Shown here: piece by piece, positions 52,759 through 62,106 of the stretch
Numbering within the stretch: position 1 is the first letter of the stretch
Layout: each line of letters begins with the position of its first letter
DNA from: VBWE01 sp943372645
GTDB lineage: Bacteria > Bacteroidota > Bacteroidia > Palsa-965
Assembly: GCA_943372645.1 (NCBI GenBank)
Contig: CALRZN010000002.1
Span: 62,001-126,000, forward strand
DNA length: 64,000 nt
Direction of reading: 5' to 3'
Made by a program: the position numbers and the translations under genes
Notes under the pieces: model-generated
Told to the model about the DNA's origin: nothing
Databases searched by the model: none
Seen by the model: the letters and a program-made list of their open reading frames with translations, nothing else

Positions 52759-53865
52759 ATGCTCATCTGTCGCACCTGTTACGCAACCTATCCTGAAAAA
52801 GATGCCGTGTGGCGCTGCAAATGCGGCGGCCTGCTCGACCTTGATTTTAATCCCGCGCTGTCGCTGAAAAAACTGGCGGGCCGGGCATACAACCTCTGGC
52901 GCTACCGCGAAGCATTGCCGGTGAAGTACGACAAAAACATTGTTTCGTTCAGCGAAGGTTTTACACCATTGCTGCCCGTTGCCTTCGGCAGCAAAAAAGC
53001 GTGGATCAAACAGGATCAGTTGTTTCCCTCCGGTTCGTATAAAGATCGCGGAACAACCGTGTTGCTTAGTAAACTGAAAGAACTCGGCATCCGACAAATC
53101 CTGGAAGATTCATCCGGTAATGCCGGATGTTCCATTGCTGCATACAGTGCACGCGCCGGCATCCGCTGCGACATTTATGTACCCGCCACGGCATCGCCTT
53201 CCAAGCTGGCGCAGATAAAAGCATACGGCGCAAAACTGGTCCAGGTAAACGGATCGCGGGAAGATACAGCAGCAGCGGCATGGCTGGCTTCCGCAAAAAT
53301 GTATTACGCCAGTCATTGCTGGAACCCGTATTTTTTTCACGGCACCAAAACGTTTGCGTACGAAGTGTGCGAACAGCTCGGCTGGAAAGCGCCCGACACC
53401 GTGGTGCTTCCCGTAGGAAACGGAACGCTGGTAATCGGAGCGTGGATTGGTTTTACGGAACTGTACGACCTCGGCATCATTAAAAAACGGCCGCGCATCA
53501 TCGGTATCCAGGTAAGCGCCTGCAACCCGGTGGCAAAAGCATTTGATGCAAAACAACGTGAAGTTACTGCAGCCGAAAAAAAACCAACCATCGCCGAAGG
53601 CATCGCAACGTCAAACCCGGTGCGTGGTAATCAAATCCTGGAATGCATCCGCGAATCGGACGGGATGTGCATCAGTGTGGAAGAACCAGCCATTGCCGAT
53701 GCGTTCCGCAAAATGGCGCACGAAGGATTTTTTATTGAAATGACATCTGCCGCTGTAATTGCAGGATTGTCGCAATACATGCAAACTGCAGGCGCAAGAG
53801 AAAACGTGGTTTCGCTGTTTACCGGGCACGGGTTAAAAACGGCCGATCATCCGCTGCTGAAATAA
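52759..53865 (+). CDS. thrC: Threonine synthase
   Basis: 368 residues, PLP-dependent fold type II. N-terminal four-Cys zinc knuckle (CRTCYATYPEKDAVWRCKCG), PLP-lysine in SGSYKDRGTT, and the phosphate-binding LPVGNGTLV. Converts O-phosphohomoserine to threonine. The short length and zinc knuckle match the bacterial threonine synthase-like group; cysteate synthase-like activity is a less likely alternative. Confidence 0.88.
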   Translation: MLICRTCYATYPEKDAVWRCKCGGLLDLDFNPALSLKKLAGRAYNLWRYREALPVKYDKNIVSFSEGFTPLLPVAFGSKKAWIKQDQLFPSGSYKDRGTTVLLSKLKELGIRQILEDSSGNAGCSIAAYSARAGIRCDIYVPATASPSKLAQIKAYGAKLVQVNGSREDTAAAAWLASAKMYYASHCWNPYFFHGTKTFAYEVCEQLGWKAPDTVVLPVGNGTLVIGAWIGFTELYDLGIIKKRPRIIGIQVSACNPVAKAFDAKQREVTAAEKKPTIAEGIATSNPVRGNQILECIRESDGMCISVEEPAIADAFRKMAHEGFFIEMTSAAVIAGLSQYMQTAGARENVVSLFTGHGLKTADHPLLK

Positions 53866-53873
53866 TTTGCCTT

Positions 53874-55982
53874 CTACCGCGCAATGAGCAATCGTTTTGT
53901 CGCAGCGCCTTTCGTTGTTTCAATACGGATGAGGTACATGCCCGCCGCCAGGTTGCCGGCAGCAAGTTCATAATACTGTCGTTTTTCGCCGCTGCATACA
54001 AATTGCTCGGTTTGTATTATCCGCCCGGAAAGATCGAGCACGGCTGCGTACACCTTGTTTCCCGCAGGTGCATCAAACTCCAGCGCAATGCGATCGTTTC
54101 CCGCTCCAATAAACAACGGATTCGGATACACCACCAGGTTCAGTTCATCTTCCGGTGGCGGTGTGCCGGTAATAATAAGCTGCGGGGCAAAGTGCAGAAC
54201 AAGATCGTCATCGTCCCAATTCGATTGCATCACGGTCAGCGGGTTTCCGTTTTCGTCTTCTGCTTTTACAAGATCGAGCAGTTGCCCGTGATCGGCAATA
54301 AAACTGATCATCGAATCGAGCGGCAGCAATGCAGACGGAACAATCACTGTAAGTGTATCGCCATCGAGGCGCGAAGTAAACGTAACACCATCGCGTTGCC
54401 GCCAGTAATCGCCGAACGTTTCAATATCAGAAAGGAATACGCCACCCGGCAGCTGGCTGATGAGGCTCATTTCTGCCGTCAGTTTATACATGCGGTTCGG
54501 ATGAATGAGCAGGATGTTTGCCGCATTGTTGGCGCGGTTACGGTTAATCACATCCAGCCATATTGCTACTTTCTGCGGATAATTGGTGTTATCAATCGGG
54601 TTGCTCTGAAACACATCGGAAATGGTCATCGGTATTTCCCAGATGGTGTTTGACAACATACCGTTCGAGTTTTTATCAAAGCGTCCGCGAAACGGAAAAT
54701 GCGTAAGCACATCTGCCGCCGCGTTGGTTGTGTTATATGTGTACCCAAGCGTATCCAGCGCATTTATCATTTTCGGATTGTACGCCAGGTGCCCGGAGCG
54801 GAATGTGCGGATGGTTACGCCGTAATCGTTTTCGAGAATCTGTTTCGACACCTGCAGTTCGCCATACACGCTGCCCCCGGCGGTGGGTCCGTTGGTCGGA
54901 TAATAGGGCAGGTAATTCCCCTGCGTGTTGTTCTGGTTGCCCAGCGGGAAAATCGTTGGTGAATCAAAATCAGGGAAATGCCCTACCGAATGGCTGGCAA
55001 GAAAATGGCCTTTGCCAAGCACATACTGTACTTTCGGAATGCTGGAGGCGTTGTAAAAATCACTCAGCCAGTCGTCGTTTATATAATGCGTGGTAATGAG
55101 GTACGTGCTTTTCACACCGATGTTAAATTCATAATCGGCATAATGACTCATCGTATCATACGCGGTAGTTGCATCCACATCGTGTGTGATTAGCAAACTG
55201 GTGGTGCTGGTTCCGGGGCTGGTATGCAGCCACACGGCGCGCGGGGTTTTTAATGTGTAAATGCCTTTGAGGAAAAACATCACCGCATCCGATGTGGGTT
55301 CAAACCCGTTGGAATAAACGCGCTGCGCTTCGTAATCCAGGTTCAGCTGGTTGGTCTGGCACAGGCTTTTGAACGAAAAACCGAGCGCATAGGTTGTTCC
55401 CTGGCCGGAGGTGTTGCGCACAATCGCATCGGTAAGGTCGTCGTATTTGCCAAGGCTTTGCCCGGAAGCAATTGTATAATTACGCGTGGTAATCACATTT
55501 ACGTACGATGCACGGCCCAGGCTTATTTTAACTTCTGCCGTATCGTTCAGCCAGCGGCATTCGGCAGGCGCGGCGGCGGTATCAAACGTCATGGTATAAC
55601 GTGTGGTTGCAGATGCAACAGCCGAAACACCGAACAGGTTGAACAGCGCATTATCGGTAACAATGGGCGCCACCAGTGTTCCGCCCCGGCTCACAAACGC
55701 CGCCAACGAATCGCGTTCGGGCTGGTTCATGGTGCTGCTTTGCAGACGCGAGGAGGCAATGATCATCCCATATTGCATGGCCGTGTCCACATTCGTCGTA
55801 ACAACAAACGGGATGCCCGCCAGTTTCAGAAAATGCCGGGCAGAATAAATTTCGCCGTCGGAGGTTTCGTTGTTTCGCGCCGTACAATCAAGCAGGGCCA
55901 CACTGCGTTGTTTAACTGCTGCGGGCTGCGAAAAGCAGAGGGCCGCGGAGCAGGCGAGTACAATGGTAAAAAGGGTCTTCAT
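53874..55982 (-). CDS. NodB-like deacetylase-fold protein with T9SS sorting domain
   Basis: 702 residues from MKTLFTIVLACSAALCFSQ (signal peptide). The ATG at 55991 is rejected because the promoter TATATTTG (55994-56001, minus) ends 2 nt before it. Central domain (about 260-480) has a polysaccharide-deacetylase-like triad pattern: LLITHDVDATT, LASHSVGHF and RTFRSGHLAYN. The N-terminal part looks Rossmann-like (ALLDCTARNNETSD). C-terminal T9SS domain begins LVVYPNPLF. May deacetylate surface glycans; activity is inferred from motifs. Confidence 0.78.
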   Translation of the reverse strand: MKTLFTIVLACSAALCFSQPAAVKQRSVALLDCTARNNETSDGEIYSARHFLKLAGIPFVVTTNVDTAMQYGMIIASSRLQSSTMNQPERDSLAAFVSRGGTLVAPIVTDNALFNLFGVSAVASATTRYTMTFDTAAAPAECRWLNDTAEVKISLGRASYVNVITTRNYTIASGQSLGKYDDLTDAIVRNTSGQGTTYALGFSFKSLCQTNQLNLDYEAQRVYSNGFEPTSDAVMFFLKGIYTLKTPRAVWLHTSPGTSTTSLLITHDVDATTAYDTMSHYADYEFNIGVKSTYLITTHYINDDWLSDFYNASSIPKVQYVLGKGHFLASHSVGHFPDFDSPTIFPLGNQNNTQGNYLPYYPTNGPTAGGSVYGELQVSKQILENDYGVTIRTFRSGHLAYNPKMINALDTLGYTYNTTNAAADVLTHFPFRGRFDKNSNGMLSNTIWEIPMTISDVFQSNPIDNTNYPQKVAIWLDVINRNRANNAANILLIHPNRMYKLTAEMSLISQLPGGVFLSDIETFGDYWRQRDGVTFTSRLDGDTLTVIVPSALLPLDSMISFIADHGQLLDLVKAEDENGNPLTVMQSNWDDDDLVLHFAPQLIITGTPPPEDELNLVVYPNPLFIGAGNDRIALEFDAPAGNKVYAAVLDLSGRIIQTEQFVCSGEKRQYYELAAGNLAAGMYLIRIETTKGAATKRLLIAR

Positions 55983-55993
55983 GGTTTGCATTT

Positions 55994-56001
55994 CAAATAT
56001 A
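55994..56001 (-). promoter_or_regulatory. -7 element of the NodB-like gene
   Basis: TATATTTG on minus, exact TAnnTTTG. Only the downstream ATG at 55982 would be in the transcript. Confidence 0.6.
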
Positions 56002-56043
56002 ACATATTATGTGTTCTTGCTTCGGAAAACCGGCTGTTTTCCG

Positions 56044-56051
56044 TATGTTTG
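56044..56051 (+). promoter_or_regulatory. -7 element of the propeller gene at 56069
   Basis: TATGTTTG, exact TAnnTTTG, 17 nt before ATG 56069; excludes the longer start at 56009. Confidence 0.6.
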
Positions 56052-56068
56052 GAGGAAATAATTGCATT

Positions 56069-57142
56069 ATGAAAAAACTTTTACTCGCTTCCTGCTGCCT
56101 CTTTTCAATGTACGCCCTCCAGGCACAAACCTTCAGTTCTCCTGAAAGTGTGGAATACGACGGCGTAAACAACCGCTGGATTGTAGGCCAGAACGGCTCC
56201 GGCATTATACACATTTACAGCCCTGCCTCTTCTTCGCTGGTTCAGCTGGGAAGCACCACGCTGCCAAGCGGACCGCACGGCCTCGAAGTGCTCGGCAACA
56301 CGTTGTATGCCTGCGACGGCAATGCCATCAAGGGATTTGACCTCACCACCGGCGCCCAGGTGTTTAATGTAAACCTCGGCGCAACGTTTCTGAACGGACT
56401 TACTTCCGACGGCGGGCATTTTTTATTCACGACTGATTTCACTGCGAAAAAAATATACCGGGTAAATACAAATACCAGTTCGTATAACCTGATGACCAAC
56501 ACCACCTACACACCCAACGGTATTTATTACGACGGCGCAAACAACCGCTGCGTATTTGTAAACTGGGGTTCAACGGCCCGTGTGCAGGCCATGAGCCTGG
56601 CCGATTCTACGGTATCAACATTATACACCACAGCAACCAGTAACATTGACGGCATTACCCGCGACCTGCAGGGCAACTGGTACATCACCACCTGGGGCGG
56701 CAATGCGCTGCGGATGTTTGATGCTACATTTTCAACCGCACCAACCAGTGTAATGACCGGACTTTCGAGCCCGGCCGATATTGACATTAACGCGGCCGGC
56801 GATTCCATCGGTATTCCGAATTCGGGCAATGCGAACAACGTGGTTTTTTATGCTGTTCCTTCTTCGCTCGGTATTCCGCAGCATGTTGCTCCGCTGCAGG
56901 CCATGGATTGTTTTCCGAACCCGGCCGTTACCGAAGTACGTATCGTGCTCGAACAGGCGGTTGAAAACGCAATGCTTATTTTGTTTGATGCTTCCGGCAA
57001 AAAAGTGTCGGAACAGGCTGCAAATGGAAATCAGTTCACTGTTTCGCGCAACAACCTGGCCGACGGATTTTATTATGTGGCGCTTTACAACAGCACACAG
57101 CAACTGATCGCCCTGCAAAAGGTAGCGCTCATGCCGCAGTAA
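56069..57142 (+). CDS. Secreted beta-propeller (SMP-30/NHL-like) T9SS protein
   Basis: 357 residues from MKKLLLASCCLFSMYALQAQ (signal peptide). About 25-280 holds repeated propeller blades (GSGIIHIYSPASS, GNTLYACDGNAIKGFDLTTG, LQGNWYITTWGGNALRMFD). T9SS type A domain from about 285 (DCFPNPAVTEVRIVLE). Probably a surface-exposed or secreted sensor or lactonase-like propeller; no catalytic site can be assigned. The TMTC-like gene starts 21 nt later. Confidence 0.82.
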   Translation: MKKLLLASCCLFSMYALQAQTFSSPESVEYDGVNNRWIVGQNGSGIIHIYSPASSSLVQLGSTTLPSGPHGLEVLGNTLYACDGNAIKGFDLTTGAQVFNVNLGATFLNGLTSDGGHFLFTTDFTAKKIYRVNTNTSSYNLMTNTTYTPNGIYYDGANNRCVFVNWGSTARVQAMSLADSTVSTLYTTATSNIDGITRDLQGNWYITTWGGNALRMFDATFSTAPTSVMTGLSSPADIDINAAGDSIGIPNSGNANNVVFYAVPSSLGIPQHVAPLQAMDCFPNPAVTEVRIVLEQAVENAMLILFDASGKKVSEQAANGNQFTVSRNNLADGFYYVALYNSTQQLIALQKVALMPQ

Positions 57143-57163
57143 TCATTTTACTGTTCACGTCCC

Positions 57164-59236
57164 GTGGCGAAGAAAAAAAACCAAGCGCCGGATGTCGTTC
57201 CCGGTAAAACCAGTTTCCTGACACAGCAGCGTTTCCCGTTGTTGCTGGTATTGCTTGTTTTTATTGTTTTCGGTAACTCCATCCGCAACAACTATGCGAT
57301 GGATGACGAGTACTTTACCAATGGCGGATCTTCGCCGCTCAACGATCACATCCGGCAAGGCTTCAGCGGTATTCCTGCCATTTTCAAATCGCGTACATTT
57401 TTCGGTGAAGACGGCGGAGGCTCATCATACCGCCCCGTTGCCGCAGCCACATTTGCCGTTGAATATGCACTGGCCGGAGAGCGTCCGCAGCTGAGTCATT
57501 TCATCAGCCTGCTGTTGTATGCCGTAATCGTGGTGCTGCTGTTTGCATTGCTGCGGCGCTGGTTTAAGGCGCAGGGCGACTGGTTTGCATTTTTTATTGC
57601 GTTGCTGTTCCTGGTGCATCCGTTGCATACAGAAGTGGTTGACAACATCAAGTGCCGCGACGAACTGCTTGCTTTGCTGGGCGGCATCGGCTGCCTCTAT
57701 TTTGCGTGGCGGTTTTACGAAACCAAAAAAATCGTTTTCCTGGTGGTGTACCCGTTGTTTTTCTTTGCCGGGTTGCTTTCCAAATACACCATCATTCCCT
57801 GGATCGCTGCGTTTCCGCTTGCATTTTATTTTTTCAGCGACCTGAAAATAAAACAGATCCTGCTGTACCTGCTGCCGGTGCTGGTGGCTGCATTATTCAC
57901 GGCGGCGATTCAGCAGCTGTGGCTGCCGCCGCAGGACCGTGTATTCCAGTTGCAGGAAAACCCGTTTTATACCGAACATATCGGATTGGGTTCGCGTATT
58001 GCAACGGCCAGCCTCATCAGTGGTAAATACCTGTTGCTGCAACTGTTTCCGCACCCGCTGCTGTTTTATTACGGCTACCGCAAAGTGGAAGTGGTTGGTT
58101 TTGACAACATCTTCGCGATTCTTTCGCTGCTCGTTTTTGGTGCGCTCGTATTTCTTGCGTTCAAAGGCTTCCGCAAAAAAACAATTTGGGCCTTTGCCAT
58201 TTTGTTTTTCGGTTTACACATTGCGGCCTATTCAAACCTGCTGCGCCCTGCTCCGGGACTGATGGCGGAGCGGTACGCCCTTTCCGCTTCGCTGGGCTTT
58301 TGCATTGCGCTGGTGTGGCTGGTGTTTTACCTGCTGAAAAACAATCCTGAACGGTTTGCCTGGAACAGCAGCCGCGCCGGGTATATAATTACAGGTGTGG
58401 CTTTGCTTTTCGGGATACGGACACTGGTGCGTAACGGCGACTGGTTCGATAAAATGACGTTGTATAACAACGATATTGAATACCTCGAAGAGTCGGCCAA
58501 AGCCAACCTGATGCTGGGCGGGCATCTTGCCGAAAGCTCCATCGCACTGAACCGGGAAGCACAGCAGCTGGAAGCGCAGGGCCTGCGCGCAGAGGCACAA
58601 ATCCGTTACAACCGCGCCGACTCGATGCTGCGCGAAGGTGTAGCGCGGATGGAACGCGCCATCAGCATTGATTCCGGTTATACCAAAGCATGGAATAACC
58701 TCGGCAGTTATTACTACATGCAGGCCGATTACAAACGCGCGATTCAAACGTATAAAAAAAGTATTCTGCGCGATTCGGCAAACCATGTGGCATGGACCAA
58801 CATGGGCCTGTGTTTTGTAAATCTGAAAAACGATTCGGTGGCTGAAAAATGTTTCCGTTCGGCCATAGAAGTTGATTCGGCCTACATGCCGGCATACCAG
58901 GGACTGGCGCAATTGCTTACCGCAAAAAAACAGGCACCGGAAGCGATCGCGCTGCTGCAGCGGGCCACGAAAATAAATCCGGCCGAAGCAAACATTCCGC
59001 TGGAAGCACTTTCGCGCATTGCCCTCGCACAGGGCGATACGTCATCCGCTTCTTACCTTATGGCAGATGCAATGCTGATTAAACCCGGCAACGTACAACT
59101 GATGCGCAACCTCGCAGGATATTTCAGCAGCAAAGGCGATCAGCAAAAAGCCGATGCAATGCTGCAGAAAGTAAAAGCCGTCGAAGAAAAAGAAAAACGC
59201 TCGTTTGCCGGACGCAAAGCAAAAAAGCGGCGGTAA
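57164..59236 (+). CDS. TMTC-like membrane protein with C-terminal TPRs
   Basis: 690 residues, GTG start (MAKKKNQAP). The N-terminal two thirds have about 11 membrane helices with GT-C-type signatures: DDEYFTNGGS near the start (the Asp of the first loop) and LVHPLHTEVVDNIKCRDELL. Six or more TPRs follow (about 445-690: AWNNLGSYYYMQADYKRAIQ, AWTNMGLCFVNLKNDSVAEK). TMTC/PMT-related proteins add mannose to exported proteins; the sugar here is unknown. It may glycosylate surface proteins such as the T9SS cargo. Confidence 0.82.
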   Translation: MAKKKNQAPDVVPGKTSFLTQQRFPLLLVLLVFIVFGNSIRNNYAMDDEYFTNGGSSPLNDHIRQGFSGIPAIFKSRTFFGEDGGGSSYRPVAAATFAVEYALAGERPQLSHFISLLLYAVIVVLLFALLRRWFKAQGDWFAFFIALLFLVHPLHTEVVDNIKCRDELLALLGGIGCLYFAWRFYETKKIVFLVVYPLFFFAGLLSKYTIIPWIAAFPLAFYFFSDLKIKQILLYLLPVLVAALFTAAIQQLWLPPQDRVFQLQENPFYTEHIGLGSRIATASLISGKYLLLQLFPHPLLFYYGYRKVEVVGFDNIFAILSLLVFGALVFLAFKGFRKKTIWAFAILFFGLHIAAYSNLLRPAPGLMAERYALSASLGFCIALVWLVFYLLKNNPERFAWNSSRAGYIITGVALLFGIRTLVRNGDWFDKMTLYNNDIEYLEESAKANLMLGGHLAESSIALNREAQQLEAQGLRAEAQIRYNRADSMLREGVARMERAISIDSGYTKAWNNLGSYYYMQADYKRAIQTYKKSILRDSANHVAWTNMGLCFVNLKNDSVAEKCFRSAIEVDSAYMPAYQGLAQLLTAKKQAPEAIALLQRATKINPAEANIPLEALSRIALAQGDTSSASYLMADAMLIKPGNVQLMRNLAGYFSSKGDQQKADAMLQKVKAVEEKEKRSFAGRKAKKRR

Positions 59237-59277
59237 CCTCTGCCGGAACGCACCTGGCGGCGCATTCTTTTTTAGCT

Positions 59278-59285
59278 TAACTTTG
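59278..59285 (+). promoter_or_regulatory. -7 element of the gene at 59319
   Basis: TAACTTTG, exact TAnnTTTG, 33 nt before the ATG. Confidence 0.55.
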
Positions 59286-59318
59286 ATATCCGATCATCCC
59301 TTTTTAAAAACCGATCCC

Positions 59319-60875
59319 ATGAAAACAAACCTTTTCCCCTTTGTTTGTGCTGCCTTGCTTGCTGCGGCACAACTACCTGCCCAAAACGACACCTGGTATT
59401 TCGGTAACGGAGCCGGGCTGCATTTTAACGGTATAATCACCACACCGGCAGGCGGCTCACTGCTTAACACAAGCGAAGGCTGCGCAACGGTTGTTGATTT
59501 TAACGGCAATGTGGCCATGTACACGGACGGCGTGAATATCTGGAACGGCGCACATGTTTTGCAATCATCCTCCGCAGGTTCGCTTGGCGGTCACCCATCG
59601 TCCACACAGGCTGCACTTATCGTTCCGCTGCCTTCTCCGAACTGCGGCAAATATTTTATTTTCACCACACAGGCGGTGGAATCGGATTACGGAGTAACTG
59701 CCGGCCCGAACAACCTGGCCTCCAGTTCGGGGCTGCGTGTTTCGCTCGCAACAGTTACAGGAACAGCACCATCCACAACAGTTACCATATTGCCTGCTGA
59801 CCGGGATGTCAATCTTACGCCCGGCATTCTTATGTCAGAACGGCTCACCGCAGTTGATGACGGCAGCAACGGCTGCTGGGTGATTGCGCACGGAGCCGGA
59901 ACGTATTCGAATCCGAACACGACCTCGCCTATAAACATCGCGGGAGAAAAAAGTTTTTACACCGTTCACATTACGAACGCTACACCAACAGTGGCGTCTT
60001 TATCTGTTAACTCCACCTCTTTTACGCCATCACCGCATGTTTCTTATTCACATCCGTATCCGGGAAATTCGAATGCATACTTTACCCAGGGACAACTGAA
60101 AGCAACCATGGGCGGAACGCGTCTCGGAGTTGCTATGAGTTATGGCTTCGAGGTGCAGCTGTATGACTTTAATCCTTCTTCCGGGGCCGTTTCAAACCAG
60201 GTATTGCTGAACGGAACAAACTTTGCTTTTGACCCGTTCAGCGAAGCCACAGTTTACGGACTTGAGTTTTCACCAAACGGAAACCTGCTGTATGTAACAA
60301 CTACGTTTGGCGGGATGTACGATTATATTTACCAGTTCGACCTTACGGCAAGCAATGTGGCGGCTTCGCGCGTAGCCATTGATTCGATTCCGGGTAATTA
60401 TGCGTTCGGACAGATGCAGCTCGCCCGTAACGGCAAGATTTACATTGCGAAACAGCCCACACTTTCAACAGGATCGCTTGATGTGATTAATAATCCGAAT
60501 GCCCAGGGCCTTGGATGCAACCATGCTTCTGCAGCGGTTCCTATAGGTGGTTTTTCCCGCCTTGGTTTACCAACGGTTGTGTTTTACAGCCCCTGTGATA
60601 AGTTCAGTTCCATCGGTAACGAATACAGCGACAATGCAAACAATGCCATGCAGCTGATTCCGGCCGGCAACGACGTTACGCATGTGGTGCTGTCCGATCG
60701 GCCCGACGGGGGAAAAATAAACGTGTTCAACAGCATCGGGCAGCTCGTGCTGGGCGTGCGCTGCGAAGGCACCACTACCGCACTGCAAACCGGCGTGCTG
60801 CCTCCGGGTGTTTATATTGTTTCGTATGAAAACGGGATGAAACGCCTGAGCAAACGACTTGTGATCAGCCGGTAA
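59319..60875 (+). CDS. Secreted propeller-like T9SS protein, paralogue A
   Basis: 518 residues from MKTNLFPFVCAALLAAAQLPAQ (signal peptide); the start at 59205 runs back into the preceding gene. The body (about 25-440) has repeated YFGNGAGLHF, YTDGVNIWNGAHV, YIFQFDLTASN-type segments of a large propeller, widespread in Bacteroidota as T9SS cargo. A poorly conserved T9SS tail (NVFNSIGQLVLGVRCEG ... RLSKRLVISR) ends it. Paralogue of the gene at 62107. Confidence 0.78.
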   Translation: MKTNLFPFVCAALLAAAQLPAQNDTWYFGNGAGLHFNGIITTPAGGSLLNTSEGCATVVDFNGNVAMYTDGVNIWNGAHVLQSSSAGSLGGHPSSTQAALIVPLPSPNCGKYFIFTTQAVESDYGVTAGPNNLASSSGLRVSLATVTGTAPSTTVTILPADRDVNLTPGILMSERLTAVDDGSNGCWVIAHGAGTYSNPNTTSPINIAGEKSFYTVHITNATPTVASLSVNSTSFTPSPHVSYSHPYPGNSNAYFTQGQLKATMGGTRLGVAMSYGFEVQLYDFNPSSGAVSNQVLLNGTNFAFDPFSEATVYGLEFSPNGNLLYVTTTFGGMYDYIYQFDLTASNVAASRVAIDSIPGNYAFGQMQLARNGKIYIAKQPTLSTGSLDVINNPNAQGLGCNHASAAVPIGGFSRLGLPTVVFYSPCDKFSSIGNEYSDNANNAMQLIPAGNDVTHVVLSDRPDGGKINVFNSIGQLVLGVRCEGTTTALQTGVLPPGVYIVSYENGMKRLSKRLVISR

Positions 60876-60888
60876 AAAAATACAGGTG

Positions 60889-60928
60889 AAAAAAAACCGT
60901 CCCGGCCTGGCCGGGACGGTTTTTTTAT
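60889..60928. terminator. Bidirectional terminator
   Basis: Perfect stem ACCGTCCCGGCC-T-GGCCGGGACGGT with A- and T-runs outside, between convergent genes. Confidence 0.9.
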
Positions 60929-60942
60929 TGTTTCATTGCGGG

Positions 60943-61704
60943 TTATTTAAAAATGTCATTCAGCACCGCAGCCAGCCGCAGGCCGCCTTTGGCAATCTGG
61001 GTTTCGATTACTTCCTTGTTCCATTCGAGGTACTCGGGTTGAATGGTTTTGTTTTTAAAATTGTACACATTCGCCAGCAGTTCGCGCGAGTCGTACATCC
61101 ACACCGTCGGGTTAATCTGGCCGATGGTGAGCTTTTCACTTTTGCTCCACCCGCTCACAATGCGTGTACAGCGGCGCAGTGAAATGTCTTTGTCTTTGAT
61201 GATTCCGCTGTCCCAGAAACTGTGCAGGCTGGTGGTATCTTTTCCAACCTTTACGGTTACTTTGTTTCCGCCCTGGTCTGTTCCGTATCCCACATGCAGC
61301 GGCTGTGTAATATCGCCGCACAAATGAAACAGGATTTTCAGATCGCGCTGCACATCGGCATTTTTCATGTTTTTATAGTTGCGCAATTCATTGATGATGG
61401 AATCGAGCACGCAGGTGGCATCGCCTTTCGGACTGCGTTTGTATGATTTACCCTCGTCAATATTCACATAATGCCAGGGTTTCATGTAATCGAGCGAATG
61501 ATCTGTTTTCTTTATATCATCCATCCATGTTGCCGCTTTTGCAAATGAAAACGTATCGAGGTACTGCTGCACTTTTGCCTCAATCCCTTTGTCGAGGTTT
61601 TTGCGTGCAACTTCTGCAACATACTGATGGCCCTGGCTTCCCCAGGCGAAAGAAAAAAGCGGCAGCAACAGTGCGGCAACCGTGAGTCTGTGTTTTGAAA
61701 ACAT
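60943..61704 (-). CDS. S1/P1-family zinc-dependent nuclease
   Basis: 253 residues. Signal peptide ends before W of AWGSQGHQYVAEVA; this mature N-terminal Trp ligates zinc in the family. Zinc ligands also in TWMDDIKKTD, HYVNIDEG, HLCGDITQPLHVGY and LHSFWDSGII. A secreted or periplasmic phosphodiesterase that cuts single-stranded nucleic acid and 3' nucleotides, useful for phosphate scavenging along with the polyphosphate genes. Confidence 0.93.
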   Translation of the reverse strand: MFSKHRLTVAALLLPLFSFAWGSQGHQYVAEVARKNLDKGIEAKVQQYLDTFSFAKAATWMDDIKKTDHSLDYMKPWHYVNIDEGKSYKRSPKGDATCVLDSIINELRNYKNMKNADVQRDLKILFHLCGDITQPLHVGYGTDQGGNKVTVKVGKDTTSLHSFWDSGIIKDKDISLRRCTRIVSGWSKSEKLTIGQINPTVWMYDSRELLANVYNFKNKTIQPEYLEWNKEVIETQIAKGGLRLAAVLNDIFK

Positions 61705-62106
61705 GTTCGTGCGAATTAAATTATTTTATATCGTTTTTGTAAGCGTTATGCAATGTAAGTAATCTTTCAAAAACTCCTGCTTCACCTGTCTGCCGGTTTG
61801 TTTTAAAAATAAACACGCGATAAATCGTTACAGAACAGCTGTTTTACAAGGCTTTTCGGCGCATTTCCTGAAAATCGTTTACTAAATGAACATGGTCAGA
61901 TAACTTTTTGTTGCCTCATGGTTTTCGGTTAGCCTATACATTCGTATCAAATTAATCCGTTGCACAATCCGCGGTGAATAAAACATCGCTGGTGTGCGAT
62001 ACCGATCCGCTATTTCACAGCGCTTGCCGCATCCCGGTTTTTTGCCGGGCTGAAACAGTATTGTCTTTTTTGAAATGCACTTTATACTAACCAAAACACA
62101 ATTTTT
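61705..62106. other. 402-nt intergenic region
   Basis: Between divergent genes. Only a short hairpin, CCCGG-TTTTTTG-CCGGG (about 62034-62051), and AT-rich sequence are seen. No perfect TAnnTTTG faces the gene at 62107. Nothing else is evident. Confidence 0.5.
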
